From Candidatus Electryonea clarkiae (GTDB lineage: Bacteria; Electryoneota; Electryoneia; Electryoneales; Electryoneaceae), in assembly GCA_030765455.1 (NCBI GenBank), contig JAVCCM010000122.1, positions 1-42,084 of the forward strand: 42,084 nucleotides of DNA, written 5' to 3'. Every line of letters starts with the position of its first letter. The stretch's first letter is position 1. A program made the position numbers and the translations under genes. Positions 6,262 to 15,966 of this stretch are shown piece after piece. The notes below the pieces were generated by a model, which saw nothing but the letters and a program-made list of their open reading frames with translations, was not told the DNA's origin and made no database searches.

Positions 6262-8643
6262 ATGCTTTCCGGAAACAAATCAGCTAAACTTAGCCTCCCC
6301 CAAATTATATTAATCCTTTGCCTGATTTTATCGTTCATCCCTGTTACTGCCCTTTGCTGGACAATGCCCGGCGAAACAAGACAGATAGATGAGGGAGCTG
6401 TCCTGCAGGAATGGAAAGACCTGGTAGAAGTGACCGGGTTCAGGTGGGATTATCCGCTTGGTATTTATGTGAGGGTAATAACAACATTCACATATTACAG
6501 ATGGGAGCTATACGGAAATACAGAGATAACCGGACCAATTTCAGACATTAATCCTCCCAGTGTTGAACAGATGAACCTTTTCAGGGATAGTACAGAGATT
6601 GGTGATATTAGATTGCCCTATGATCAGATATTGTTAACTGAAGATAGTCGGTACAATATAGATATACTTGACATCCTTGAAGAAACTCGCGTAATGCACC
6701 CTATTGATTCTGCAACAGGTGACACTCTCACAGTTGAATATACTGTCGAAGTTGGCAGGAAATTAGGTTATGTGGAACATTTGGATCAGACACATTGGCT
6801 AATGTTCACGACCGGGGGGGATTTCAGGTCAAAATTATTGAACGTTCCCTGGGATGCCAACAATGAGGAACATCGCGGCGACGATATCTGGGCTTACGAA
6901 AATGGTACCTACATAGATGATTTTTATTTCACCCTGGTAGATACATTATGGCAGTTCGCACCTGATATTCACTTCACACTATCTGAACCCGAAACGATAA
7001 AGAACTGGCTGCCAGGCGTGGAGAATATCCCGGGCGGGTCAGACAACAACATTAACGTAAAAATCGCACTATATAATCCGGGAGTGCAGGAGGTACAAAT
7101 AAAATTGCGCCTCTGGGATATAACATGGTATCCGGGGCAGAGAACTAACAGCATTGAATATGAAGTTGATAATGAATATGCACAGGGGTTGCTAGATACC
7201 GTTTTTAACCATCCCACCTGGGACGATACAGTTAGCTGGCGAAGATGTACCGATTCCACGTTTACGCTCCAGGACATGATAATGGACAGTACCTCAATTT
7301 CGTGGGATACTGTGATTTATAATGAGGGAGACCAGGGAGGATATTTTGATTTCTATTGGAACAGTCCCAAGGAACATGGTAATACCCTTGAACTTGCGCT
7401 GAAATCGCGCGATTTTGCGGCGAGAGGCTGGGTCACTGCTCTTGTCCGCCCCTGGAGCTGGAGAGAACTGCCTGATACCGATGATTGCTGGTATGCAATT
7501 AATATCTACAGGCGATTTTTTGATCATCAAAGATTTCCGATTTTACCTGTTCCTATAGACGAAGAGCTGCGATTCTACGACGTAAGTGGTTTTCAATGTC
7601 CTTTTGATGTGGGTGACAGAATGGCGGATGCCTGGGAATACGAATATTTGATGCCCGAAATGCAATACCAACCTGGACATTACCACGACATCATGCAATT
7701 CGATGCCTGGGAAGACAGTAGCAGCATCGACAGATCGTATTACGATTTCAATTACCCGCAAGCTAAGTTTAATGCTAAGAAAGGTGATGGATTCCTTAAT
7801 TTTGAAAAATACAGGGGATTCTATGGTATTCACGGTACTTCTGTTAATCCCGACACTATATACTATACAAGGTTGAATCCCTACAAAAGAAATATTTTCG
7901 TTTTGACTTTCACTGATGATTCTACCTCATCAGGTACATACAACCGCAGGGATACACTGTCCTATTTTTATAACATAAGTACACCAGAATCATTGCATGT
8001 TGATTCTAGTGTTACGTTGATAGACCTATATCATTTGTATCATAATACCGATGAAGAGGCGTACAATTATGAAAAAGATGTATTTACGGACCACTTTAAT
8101 TTTCTTATTCCAGAATCTGATAGTGTAGAAGCAAATCTGTATGGATTAAACACTTTTACTTATAATCTACCCAATCATGAAGGCTTAGCTGCTGTTTACA
8201 GTAATCAGATATATAAAATGGATAGAAACACATATTCACTCTACTTGCGGCTTGCGGATGATCCTGTCACTGAACCAAAAAGAATATGGGGTTATGTTGT
8301 CAGCAGTGAATTGTCAGATTCATCCGGAATTCCAGGAACGTTTCATGTGCCCTCGTATACATATTTATGTCAAACTTACCTTGGTCATATTATGTTGCAT
8401 CCATACGCTATTCGGGATGGAGAATACCAGACTGACTGGATAAAAGACGCACAAGCATATACTTTCGGACACGAGTTAGGGCATTTTGTCGGAATGAATC
8501 ACCATATTCAAGAGCCATGGCGACCACCTGAGGATTTTTCGATTATGACTGATGCTGATACTGTTTATCCGAGAGGTGTTTTATCAACCCAATGGACGAT
8601 ATATAAATATGGCGACTATTCCAATTTCAGATTACAAAAATAA
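6262..8643 (+). CDS. Secreted metzincin-type zinc metalloprotease
   Basis: About 793 residues. The ATG at 6262 is preferred over the in-frame ATG at 6256 because AAGAG lies six bases before it. A signal peptide is evident (basic start, then hydrophobic core IILILCLILSFIPV). Near the C-terminus is HELGHFVGMNHH (residues 737-748), the metzincin zinc-binding consensus H-E-x-x-H-x-x-G-x-x-H. It is followed at about residue 762 by SIMTD, the expected Met-turn. Predicted zinc ligands are H737, H741 and H747, with E738 as catalytic base. The rest (about 30-650) is tryptophan-rich and beta-like, without a recognised domain. No T9SS tail is seen. It is the first of four closely spaced exported-protein genes. 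Confidence 0.75.
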   Translation: MLSGNKSAKLSLPQIILILCLILSFIPVTALCWTMPGETRQIDEGAVLQEWKDLVEVTGFRWDYPLGIYVRVITTFTYYRWELYGNTEITGPISDINPPSVEQMNLFRDSTEIGDIRLPYDQILLTEDSRYNIDILDILEETRVMHPIDSATGDTLTVEYTVEVGRKLGYVEHLDQTHWLMFTTGGDFRSKLLNVPWDANNEEHRGDDIWAYENGTYIDDFYFTLVDTLWQFAPDIHFTLSEPETIKNWLPGVENIPGGSDNNINVKIALYNPGVQEVQIKLRLWDITWYPGQRTNSIEYEVDNEYAQGLLDTVFNHPTWDDTVSWRRCTDSTFTLQDMIMDSTSISWDTVIYNEGDQGGYFDFYWNSPKEHGNTLELALKSRDFAARGWVTALVRPWSWRELPDTDDCWYAINIYRRFFDHQRFPILPVPIDEELRFYDVSGFQCPFDVGDRMADAWEYEYLMPEMQYQPGHYHDIMQFDAWEDSSSIDRSYYDFNYPQAKFNAKKGDGFLNFEKYRGFYGIHGTSVNPDTIYYTRLNPYKRNIFVLTFTDDSTSSGTYNRRDTLSYFYNISTPESLHVDSSVTLIDLYHLYHNTDEEAYNYEKDVFTDHFNFLIPESDSVEANLYGLNTFTYNLPNHEGLAAVYSNQIYKMDRNTYSLYLRLADDPVTEPKRIWGYVVSSELSDSSGIPGTFHVPSYTYLCQTYLGHIMLHPYAIRDGEYQTDWIKDAQAYTFGHELGHFVGMNHHIQEPWRPPEDFSIMTDADTVYPRGVLSTQWTIYKYGDYSNFRLQK

Positions 8644-8674
8644 GCGAGTTGCCATTCAAAGAAAGGATTAAAAA

Positions 8675-9607
8675 ATGAGAAGAAAACATTTATATGCAAA
8701 TTTAATAATCATTTTCTTGTTGGTATGTATAACAGCTCATGCTTCTTTCTGGAAACCGTCCAAAGCTTGGGATTTTAGAAATTACGGACATAAGAATCCT
8801 CACCTTTTTAATTATGGTAGTAGTCTTCCAGTTATTGTAAACGATTATGTTACACGTTTTGGAGGTTACCCAAGATATTTTCTTTGGGAAAATGATACCA
8901 CAGAAATCGATTTGGACTGGGGCATTACATACAGATCTATGCAAACACCCGGACAGAATTATACCTGGGGACAGTTACGACAATATTTTTTCTGGAGCAT
9001 AAAAGATGCTGAAGGAGATACTTCTTTCTACGCCCCATGTACACTCGGAGTCGATACAACTCATGTTGGTGGACAGCCCGGTTTTGGAATGGGATACCGT
9101 TTGAGAATAAATGCCTGGGATCTTCCTTTACCAAAAGACAGCACTGTATTTGGTGTTAAGTTGTTGATTTTTGATACAACTGCAACAACAGGAACCATTC
9201 AAGCGGAGGTCGCCAGCTTTACGATACTTAAAATTCCCATAGAAACAGCTATGGACAGTTTGTTATGGATTATGGGAAACGGTCATAAAACCGTTGAGAA
9301 CATGGAGTATGTTACCGAAAGATTTCCACGCAGTTATTTGACGCAAATCTGGGGGAAAATTGTTTTCTGGGAGGAAGAGGAATGGGTAAAAGCAAGAAGA
9401 TGTGTTCTTCGTATGATCAGTATCTTGGAAAAAAACAACGATTCCACACCTTATGGTCCAAAAACTATAGAAGCGAGAAAAAAATATAAATCTATGGCTA
9501 ACGTAGTTGTCCATCCTGATTATTTTGGTTTAAAAAAGCCTGAAAATAAAATGGAACGCTTACGCAATGATCTTATTGTTCTTGACAGGAAGATTGCCGA
9601 ACAATGA
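8675..9607 (+). CDS. Exported protein of unknown family, copy 1 (310 aa)
   Basis: A signal peptide (hydrophobic LIIIFLLVCITAHA) is followed by SFWKPSKAW. The mature protein is tryptophan- and tyrosine-rich, with landmarks YPRYFLWE, PGQNYTWGQLR, FYAPCTLGVD, FDTTATTGT and TAMDSLLWIMGN. A helical, charged C-terminal third contains VLRMISILE. A clear AAAGGA site precedes the ATG. It lies 31 bases after the protease gene and is followed by a close paralogue. The shared features suggest a beta-sandwich-like N-terminal domain plus a helical tail, but no family was recognised. There is no T9SS C-terminal domain and no lipobox, so the final location (periplasm or outside) is unclear. Confidence 0.7.
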   Translation: MRRKHLYANLIIIFLLVCITAHASFWKPSKAWDFRNYGHKNPHLFNYGSSLPVIVNDYVTRFGGYPRYFLWENDTTEIDLDWGITYRSMQTPGQNYTWGQLRQYFFWSIKDAEGDTSFYAPCTLGVDTTHVGGQPGFGMGYRLRINAWDLPLPKDSTVFGVKLLIFDTTATTGTIQAEVASFTILKIPIETAMDSLLWIMGNGHKTVENMEYVTERFPRSYLTQIWGKIVFWEEEEWVKARRCVLRMISILEKNNDSTPYGPKTIEARKKYKSMANVVVHPDYFGLKKPENKMERLRNDLIVLDRKIAEQ

Positions 9608-9629
9608 GAATTTATGTGGAAGATACAAT

Positions 9630-10592
9630 ATGTCTATAAACAACAATTACAAATATAGAGAGTTTACTTTGTCTTTGTTTCTGCTGGTTTTTGCATTATG
9701 CTTTCCAGTTTATGCTTCATTCTGGAAACCGTCAAAGGCTTGGAATTTTTATACTGGTGTACACAAGAATACGCATCTTTACAACTACGGTAGTGGACTT
9801 CCATATATTGAAAATGACTATATAAACCGTTTCTGCGGTTATCCACGATATTTTCTCTGGGAAGGTGACACAACCAACATAGACCTTAACTGGCAATTGG
9901 AATATAGGTCACTTCGCGGTCCCGGGCAAAATTATACTTGGGGACAGCTCAGGGAGTATTTTTTCTGGGAGATTGAAGACACAGAAGGCGATACAAATTT
10001 TTATGCTCCATGTACACTTGGCGTAGATTCTATACATGTTGGTGGTGCAACCGGATATGGAATGTATTACGCATTTTCAATTGATGCCTGGGATCTTCCA
10101 ATACCGGCAGATAGTATTGTTTTCGGTGTCAAGCTCCTCCTTTTTGATACAACTGCTACCACCGGTACAGTTTTGGCGCAGGTGGACAGTTTTTCAATTC
10201 TCAATATACCTGTTAATACTGCGATGGACAGTCTTCTTTGGATTATGGGAAACAATCACAAGAGTTTAGCTAATCTGGAGTATATAACAGCCAAATTTCC
10301 AAGGAGTTATAAAACTCAGAAAAGGGCTTTTAATAAATTCTGGAACGAAAGAGAATGGGCAAAAGCACGGGTAACGTTATTAAGAATGATCAGTATTTTA
10401 GAAAACGACAATGACTCAACTCCTCTTGATCCCAAAATCATTGAAGAAATGAAAGGTTGGGCAGTAGCAGGTGATGGAAGGCATAATGATCCTGAAGTAA
10501 GGAAAAAGTTGAGGGAGGGAGGCGGAACCAGGATGGGATCACTCCGTGTCTATCTCGAAATACTTGAAAAAAGAATCGCTGAAGAGGAGTAA
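9630..10592 (+). CDS. Exported protein of unknown family, copy 2 (320 aa)
   Basis: Start at ATG 9630, chosen because GGAAGA lies nearby upstream and a signal peptide follows (LSLFLLVFALCFPVYA); the longer frame from 9567 overlaps the previous gene. The mature protein begins SFWKPSKAW like its upstream neighbour and shares all its landmark motifs (YPRYFLWE, PGQNYTWGQLR, FYAPCTLGVD, FDTTATTGT, TAMDSLLWIMGN, LRMISILE). The two are therefore a tandem duplication. They diverge at the C-terminus, where this copy has a glycine-rich segment (REGGGTRMGSLR). Function unknown. Only three bases separate its stop from the next start, so these genes are likely co-transcribed. Confidence 0.7.
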   Translation: MSINNNYKYREFTLSLFLLVFALCFPVYASFWKPSKAWNFYTGVHKNTHLYNYGSGLPYIENDYINRFCGYPRYFLWEGDTTNIDLNWQLEYRSLRGPGQNYTWGQLREYFFWEIEDTEGDTNFYAPCTLGVDSIHVGGATGYGMYYAFSIDAWDLPIPADSIVFGVKLLLFDTTATTGTVLAQVDSFSILNIPVNTAMDSLLWIMGNNHKSLANLEYITAKFPRSYKTQKRAFNKFWNEREWAKARVTLLRMISILENDNDSTPLDPKIIEEMKGWAVAGDGRHNDPEVRKKLREGGGTRMGSLRVYLEILEKRIAEEE

Positions 10593-10595
10593 ATA

Positions 10596-11858
10596 ATGTT
10601 AATGAAAATCCATCAAGATAAATTTTCAACGTTGCATACTAATTTCTTGTTGCCCCTGTTGATTATAATTTTGCTGATAATTGTCATACCTTCTACCGAA
10701 GCAGCGTCTCCAACTATTACACTTCAGCGGGTAAATTTGTATAATATTAATGGTTTGCAGGATCTTGAAAGCATGAGTTTTGACACCCTGGTAATTGCCG
10801 GAAAAGATACAATTCCCCGCCCATTAGGACCGACCTGGACGCAGGCATTTTACTTGATACAAGACAAACGCGCAGTAGTGATCTGGGATCAAAGCCTCTC
10901 TTCGATTCATGCATGGTTTTTCAAAGATTCAAGCGCCGCCTGGTATTTCCTTGACGCCGATTCGATCCGTTTTGGCGCTATGGATATATACTTTGGAAAA
11001 GCCGCCCTGGACAAACCTATGTTACGTCCTGATAATTTCGATTACACGATTCAGTCATTAGTAACGCCTGATTCAGTAATCTTACAATTTTCCTGCCTTG
11101 ACAAATCCTTTGCCCTTATTCGCCATTTCACACTCGATTTTTACAAGAACGAGATTACACAGGATTACACTACCGACCTGACTTTCGGTGGCGGTCATCC
11201 TGAGCACAGTCTTTATTTTCGTGGTGAAGTAACGGATAGCGGCAGAACAGTAGGAGGTACAGGGATGGCATTCTGGCGACCGGCAAACCGAGCCTGGGAG
11301 TGGAAAACTGTTGATCCAGATGCGAATGTGAACTTCATGCCCGAAAAACATGACTGGTTCTACAATTACAATATCGGTCAAGTGACGCCTGTGGCAGATT
11401 CCACTTCATGCAATACGTTTGTCCTGCTTGATCCTTGCACCCATATACTCTACCGTTTTCATACCGGATACGGCAAAACATCAAAATCGGGACCTTATCT
11501 TGATGCGCTCTATCCATTAGGAGATACTTTTGATGAATTGGCTGATTCAATGGTTTGGCATGATCTGGCAGGCCATCCCGGCTCCATAGGAATGAACAAA
11601 CGTCCCCTGGAAACTGATCGTGAAGGACGACTCTGGGTCGCGCCTCAAAAACAGGGAAAGTTGATTGTCCTGAAGGAAGCATTTTTCGAAAACACCTCCG
11701 GAAAAACCACCTGGACTGAAATCGATCAGGTAGTCTCTGTTCCCTCTCAACTCTGGGAATGGTCTAACGGTATAATCGCCATTGACGGATCTATCAGTGG
11801 TTATATTACTGTTACTTCGATAGGTGGTATTGAGACATACCAGGTCATTGAGAATTAA
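10596..11858 (+). CDS. Exported protein of unknown function, 420 aa
   Basis: It begins three bases after the preceding stop, with GAGGAG inside the end of that gene as ribosome binding site; a second in-frame ATG lies two codons on. A long hydrophobic signal (LLPLLIIILLIIVIP) ends near STEAAS. The mature protein is rich in aspartate and aromatics, with blocks such as IWDQSLSSIHAWFFKDSS, FGGGHPEHSLYFRGE and PEKHDWFYNYN, suggesting a beta-rich fold. There is no T9SS tail. It is the last gene of the exported group. No family was recognised. Confidence 0.65.
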   Translation: MLMKIHQDKFSTLHTNFLLPLLIIILLIIVIPSTEAASPTITLQRVNLYNINGLQDLESMSFDTLVIAGKDTIPRPLGPTWTQAFYLIQDKRAVVIWDQSLSSIHAWFFKDSSAAWYFLDADSIRFGAMDIYFGKAALDKPMLRPDNFDYTIQSLVTPDSVILQFSCLDKSFALIRHFTLDFYKNEITQDYTTDLTFGGGHPEHSLYFRGEVTDSGRTVGGTGMAFWRPANRAWEWKTVDPDANVNFMPEKHDWFYNYNIGQVTPVADSTSCNTFVLLDPCTHILYRFHTGYGKTSKSGPYLDALYPLGDTFDELADSMVWHDLAGHPGSIGMNKRPLETDREGRLWVAPQKQGKLIVLKEAFFENTSGKTTWTEIDQVVSVPSQLWEWSNGIIAIDGSISGYITVTSIGGIETYQVIEN

Positions 11859-11897
11859 CCTCATATTGCTTCTCGATTATTTTTATTTGCTGTGATC

Positions 11898-11935
11898 CGG
11901 GAGATTGCTTCGTCGCTTCGCTACCTCGCAATGAC
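11898..11935. repeat. GATTGCTTCGTCGC-type dispersed repeat
   Basis: The segment contains GAGATTGCTTCGTCGCTTCG and ends in CTCGCAATGACGG. Very similar short elements are widespread in spacers of unrelated bacterial genomes. It has a single copy here and no coding sense. Confidence 0.5.
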
Positions 11936-11988
11936 GGTGGTGGTTGTTTTTCTACGGGAATCACTATTGTGTTATAATGATTTGAAGG

Positions 11989-12140
11989 GTAACTCCCTTT
12001 TGCTAAAAGAAAGGCTTGCTCTAAAAACAAGTCGCCGTAGTATCTATATCTCAGCATGTTACAAGTTTATGACAAACCGCTCCCTTTCGGCGAAAGGGAG
12101 TTACTTCAACTACTCGCTTTATAAGAATCAGAACACTACT
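11989..12140. repeat. Hairpin repeat element, copy A
   Basis: GTAACTCCCTTT at 11989-12000 and its inverse AAAGGGAGTTAC at 12093-12104 bound a 116-base segment. Inside the right end is a compact hairpin (12080-12100). The 35-40 bases after it (TTACTTCAACTACTCGCTTT and on) resemble the sequence after the copy at 31894-31966. Confidence 0.6.
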
Positions 12141-12241
12141 TAACAATCATAAAAATTCCCCATAAACTATTTATTTTTGATCACCCTTTATTTGAATCAC
12201 AAATTGCTGTAAATTATTAAATGATATTCCGGGAGAAATTA

Positions 12242-15200
12242 ATGATTCGGCACAAACTTATACTGGCTGCAATAATACTCATTTCATGCTTAAGTAGTGA
12301 AATCCTGGGGCAAGTTCATATCTCAGGTCTGCTAAACGGGACATTGATCGATACTACCTATATAGTCGAAGATGATATCGGCGTTGCCTTTGGAAATACC
12401 CTGATAATTGAACCGGGCGCTGTTTTTCGCTTCGATGGTGATTACGGATTCGCGGTAAACGGGCGGCTTTATGCTGTTGGAACAGAAGAGGACAGCATAT
12501 TTTTTGTTCCGAATAACGGTGTTGAAGAGTGGGAAACAATTTCGTTCAATGCTCAACCCCAGGATTCAAGCAGACTTGAATACTGCTATTTCAGCGGCGC
12601 GTCGAGCAGCGCTGTTAATGCTAACCAGAACACGCTCCTGATCATCAACGAATGTACACTTACCGGAAATTCCTCCTCCTATGGCGGTGGGATAAACTGT
12701 GCATCGAGCCATCCAAGAATAAGTAACTGTCAAATCACGGGAAACACTGCTACTACTTCAGGCGGCGGAATATATTGTTCTGATTCCAATCCCCTGATAA
12801 GCAATTGTGTGGTCAGCGGTAATTCAGGCGTTCGCTGGGGTGGTGGTGTTAATTTTTACAGCAATTCAGAAGGATTATTAATCAATTGTACAATCGAAAA
12901 CAATGAATCAACTTCAACTGGTGGCGGCATTAACTGCTCAGCGAGCAGTCCTTCAATAATTAGCTGTACAATCGAAGGAAACGAAGCAACAAATTACGGT
13001 GGCGGGATATATTGTTATAACCGGTCTGAACCGGTAATGGACCATTGTCTCGTAATCGATAATACAACCGGAATATCCGGCGCCGGGATTTACAGCTCAT
13101 CCTCAAGCCCGGAAATCTCATTTTGTACTATCAGTGAAAACGACGCTGAAGAAGGATGGGGCAGTGGGGTACATTTTTACAACCAGTCTTCGCCAACACT
13201 CTCAAACAGCATTATTGCAAATAATACCGGTATCTACGGCTTATATGTGAACGTTGCCGAAGCCTGGATAACTTATTGTGACTTTTATAATAACGATGAG
13301 AATGGTGATTTTGGCGGTCTTCCTCCGAACTGGCTTGGCAGGATGATAATGGTTAATGGCGCCGGTGATTCATGTGACGTGAATCTGAATATCCTTGAAA
13401 ACCCCGTTTTCAGAGGCGGCGCTCGCCAACAAGCTTATTTTCTGCGCACAAATTCTCCCTGTATTGATACCGGCGACCCTGATGCCGATGACGATCCGGA
13501 TGAAACCATTGCGGATATGGGTGCCTATTATTACGATCACGCACACGGAGGCGGTCTTCCACCAACACCATCACTTGTTGAAGTCAATGGAATATGCTCA
13601 CTTCAGTACCAGGACCACCATGAAGGGACAAACGTTGTCTTCATTCCCCGGTCGCCATTAGCGCAGAGAGATTCAATTGTCACTGATGAAAATGGCGAAT
13701 TTGAGATGGAATTGAGGTTAGGCATTTATGATATCCTCTTTACACATGATGCTTTCCTCGACTCAATGCTATCCACTGTCGCCCTGCTGGGAGAAACTGA
13801 TGTCGATTCAGTAACGCTGCATCATGTAGGCATCTCAGGTTCATTAAGCGGGACGATGCAAGCAGGAACCTATTTGATAGACGGTGACATTACGGTACTT
13901 ATGGAGGATACCCTGATTATTGAACCTGGTGTTGATTTTCTGTTTAATGGAGCTTATGGATTCGATGTTCAGGGTTATCTTCACGCTGTCGCGACAATTG
14001 ACGATAGCATTCGTTTCTTCCCAACGCCTGAAGCTGACGGGTGGGGCGGAATACGGTTTGGTAGCACATCTTCCGATGAATCAATCCTCGAATACTGCCT
14101 TGTATCAGGTGCTAACCAGGCAGGAGGAATTCATTGCAACCAGGCTTCCCCAACTTTTCGTCATTGTACGGTGAGTGGAAATTATGCGACATACTGGGAT
14201 GGCGGAGGGATAACCTGTACAGACCAATCCGATCCAGAAATCACGTTCTGCGTAATCAACGGTAATTCCGCTTCAACAACTGGAGGTGGGATTGCAATCC
14301 TGAATGAATCGGAACCATTTATTGTTAACTGCACAATCTATGGTAATATCGCTGAATACGGCGGGGGAATACTCTGCCATAGCAGTAATCCTGTATTCAA
14401 GAACAATATTCTAATTGGGAACAGGGGACAGGGAGGTGCTCGATTCATGAATTCCAATGATGTTATCGTAGAGTATTGTTTGTTCTATGATAACGGGAAT
14501 TCGAACTTCAGCGGCACAACTATTCCCGCTGGCCTTGACAGTATGACAACAGTTAATACTTATGGTGATTCTTGTGATATTTATACAAACCTTTACATTG
14601 ATCCCTACCTCTGGGATGCTGAAGAAAATGATTTTCGGCTGCGAAGATTTTCACCCTGTATAAACGGCGGTGATCCTGACATGGACTGCGACAGTGATGG
14701 TACTCTACCCGATATTGGCGCTATCCCTCACCGGCACACTGGACCAAACCTGCGTGTTCGTGAGATGATACATGATTTCTGTCTTGTAGAAGCAGAGAAT
14801 TCAGTAACGTGGTCGATTCCACTGATAAATACCGGCTATGAGGATTTGGTAATATTTGATTTAAGTTCCAATCATCAGGCTTTTGTTACGCAACAGATCG
14901 ATACCCTTGTACTTGAACCCGGAGGACGTGATAGTGTGCTGGTTACGTTCACACCGGTGAATAACAATAATTACGGCGGAATTGTAACAATAATCTGTAA
15001 TGATCCTGTTTCGAGGGTGGTTGAAGTAGGTGTCAGGGGTGAGGGATGGGGAATGGGAGTGAGCCGGGGAACCGAGCAGTTAATCCCTGAAGAATTTGAT
15101 ATAACATCCACTTTTCCAAACCCGTTCAATTCAAGTATAAACATTACAATCGGTTTACCTGCTCCGGCACACTTGAAGGTTGAGGTCTATAATTTGATCG

Positions 15201-15355
15201 GTAAATCCGTAAAAACTCTTCATAACAGTCAAATACAGCCTGGTTATCATGATTTTGTTTTTGATGCAACTTTTCTTGCAGGTGGTGTTTATTTCGTTTA
15301 TGCGAAATATAATGATAATGTTAAGAAAGTAAATAAAATTGTCCTGCTGAAATAA
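12242..15355 (+). CDS. Secreted T9SS cargo with two beta-helix domains
   Basis: About 1037 residues from ATG 12242 (GGGAG eight bases upstream, then a signal peptide ILAAIILISCLSSEILG). Two right-handed parallel beta-helix regions (about 45-400 and 540-850) show repeats of the form GGGI-x-C-x-x-S-x-P-x-I-x-x-C-x-I-x-x-N. Each region starts with the same lead-in (DTLIIEPG or NTLIIEPG, then YGF-x-V-x-G), so the protein is internally duplicated. Between them lies a carboxypeptidase-regulatory-like segment (TDENGEFEMEL). After the second helix comes an Ig-like segment with EPGGRDSVLVTFTP. The C-terminus starts FPNPFNSS near residue 955 and ends KVNKIVLLK, a type A T9SS sorting domain. It is probably attached to or released from the cell surface; the ligand is unknown. 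Confidence 0.85.
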   Translation: MIRHKLILAAIILISCLSSEILGQVHISGLLNGTLIDTTYIVEDDIGVAFGNTLIIEPGAVFRFDGDYGFAVNGRLYAVGTEEDSIFFVPNNGVEEWETISFNAQPQDSSRLEYCYFSGASSSAVNANQNTLLIINECTLTGNSSSYGGGINCASSHPRISNCQITGNTATTSGGGIYCSDSNPLISNCVVSGNSGVRWGGGVNFYSNSEGLLINCTIENNESTSTGGGINCSASSPSIISCTIEGNEATNYGGGIYCYNRSEPVMDHCLVIDNTTGISGAGIYSSSSSPEISFCTISENDAEEGWGSGVHFYNQSSPTLSNSIIANNTGIYGLYVNVAEAWITYCDFYNNDENGDFGGLPPNWLGRMIMVNGAGDSCDVNLNILENPVFRGGARQQAYFLRTNSPCIDTGDPDADDDPDETIADMGAYYYDHAHGGGLPPTPSLVEVNGICSLQYQDHHEGTNVVFIPRSPLAQRDSIVTDENGEFEMELRLGIYDILFTHDAFLDSMLSTVALLGETDVDSVTLHHVGISGSLSGTMQAGTYLIDGDITVLMEDTLIIEPGVDFLFNGAYGFDVQGYLHAVATIDDSIRFFPTPEADGWGGIRFGSTSSDESILEYCLVSGANQAGGIHCNQASPTFRHCTVSGNYATYWDGGGITCTDQSDPEITFCVINGNSASTTGGGIAILNESEPFIVNCTIYGNIAEYGGGILCHSSNPVFKNNILIGNRGQGGARFMNSNDVIVEYCLFYDNGNSNFSGTTIPAGLDSMTTVNTYGDSCDIYTNLYIDPYLWDAEENDFRLRRFSPCINGGDPDMDCDSDGTLPDIGAIPHRHTGPNLRVREMIHDFCLVEAENSVTWSIPLINTGYEDLVIFDLSSNHQAFVTQQIDTLVLEPGGRDSVLVTFTPVNNNNYGGIVTIICNDPVSRVVEVGVRGEGWGMGVSRGTEQLIPEEFDITSTFPNPFNSSINITIGLPAPAHLKVEVYNLIGKSVKTLHNSQIQPGYHDFVFDATFLAGGVYFVYAKYNDNVKKVNKIVLLK

Positions 15356-15966
15356 ATATCCCATTTTCATTGTTTATCTTAAGGAAAATTATAGACTTAT
15401 CTCTTCAGTTACAGTTTTTAATCCCTCTTCGGTCTTTTAGATATTCCTTCACTATTTTGTGCTTCCTAATAAAAATATCGAACGTATATGTTTGATAATA
15501 TACAATATAAAAGATAATGCTCTCAGAGGAAACAATGCTGGTTATGATCGGAATTATCTGGTTACATGATAATAATAGATGTGCCGGATAATTTCAGGAT
15601 TTTTGAAGTAAAAAACAAGAATCTTGACCAAGTGCATCTTCCACAAAAATAATAATATACTGTAAATACCTAACTAAAATGATCAGGATAAGGTTAATAT
15701 TGTTGACGTTATATGATTCAAATGAATAGAGATAATGTCATATTATTACATGATTATTAAGGTATTTAATCAATGATATCAAACATAAAGCATATATTAC
15801 TTAATGTAGCTGTATTATTATCTTAAAATAATGTAAAAGATAAGTTTGGTATCATATTTAAGTTAAAGTGAATCAATTAATACTCCGATATTATGATTAG
15901 CATGGGCATCAAAACGATTTGAAAGGCAACAAAAAGTGCAATACATAAAAAAGGAGGGCTGACCTC
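15356..15966. other. A/T-rich flagellin upstream region
   Basis: About 610 bases with no credible gene. Its only clear feature is the sigma-28-like promoter at 15864-15891. No terminator was found for the preceding gene. Confidence 0.55.
15864..15891 (+). promoter_or_regulatory. Sigma-28-like promoter of the flagellin gene
   Basis: TAAAGTGA (15864-15871), 12 bases, TCCGATAT (15884-15891). Six of eight bases match in each half of the FliA consensus TAAAGTTT-N11-GCCGATAA. The expected start near 15898 leaves a leader of about 70 bases before the flagellin ATG. Confidence 0.6.

Larger units (their letters stand above)
11859..12241. other. Gene-free region with clustered dispersed repeats
   Basis: The stretch carries two repeat families: a GATTGCTTCGTCGCTTCGCT-type element at 11898-11935 and a hairpin element at 11989-12140. 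Short open frames here lie over repeats and are not credible genes. Confidence 0.6.

Noticed and set aside
11892..12143. Plus-strand open frame of 83 codons between the exported group and the beta-helix gene
   Set aside because: It is composed of two dispersed repeat elements and has no protein-like features.
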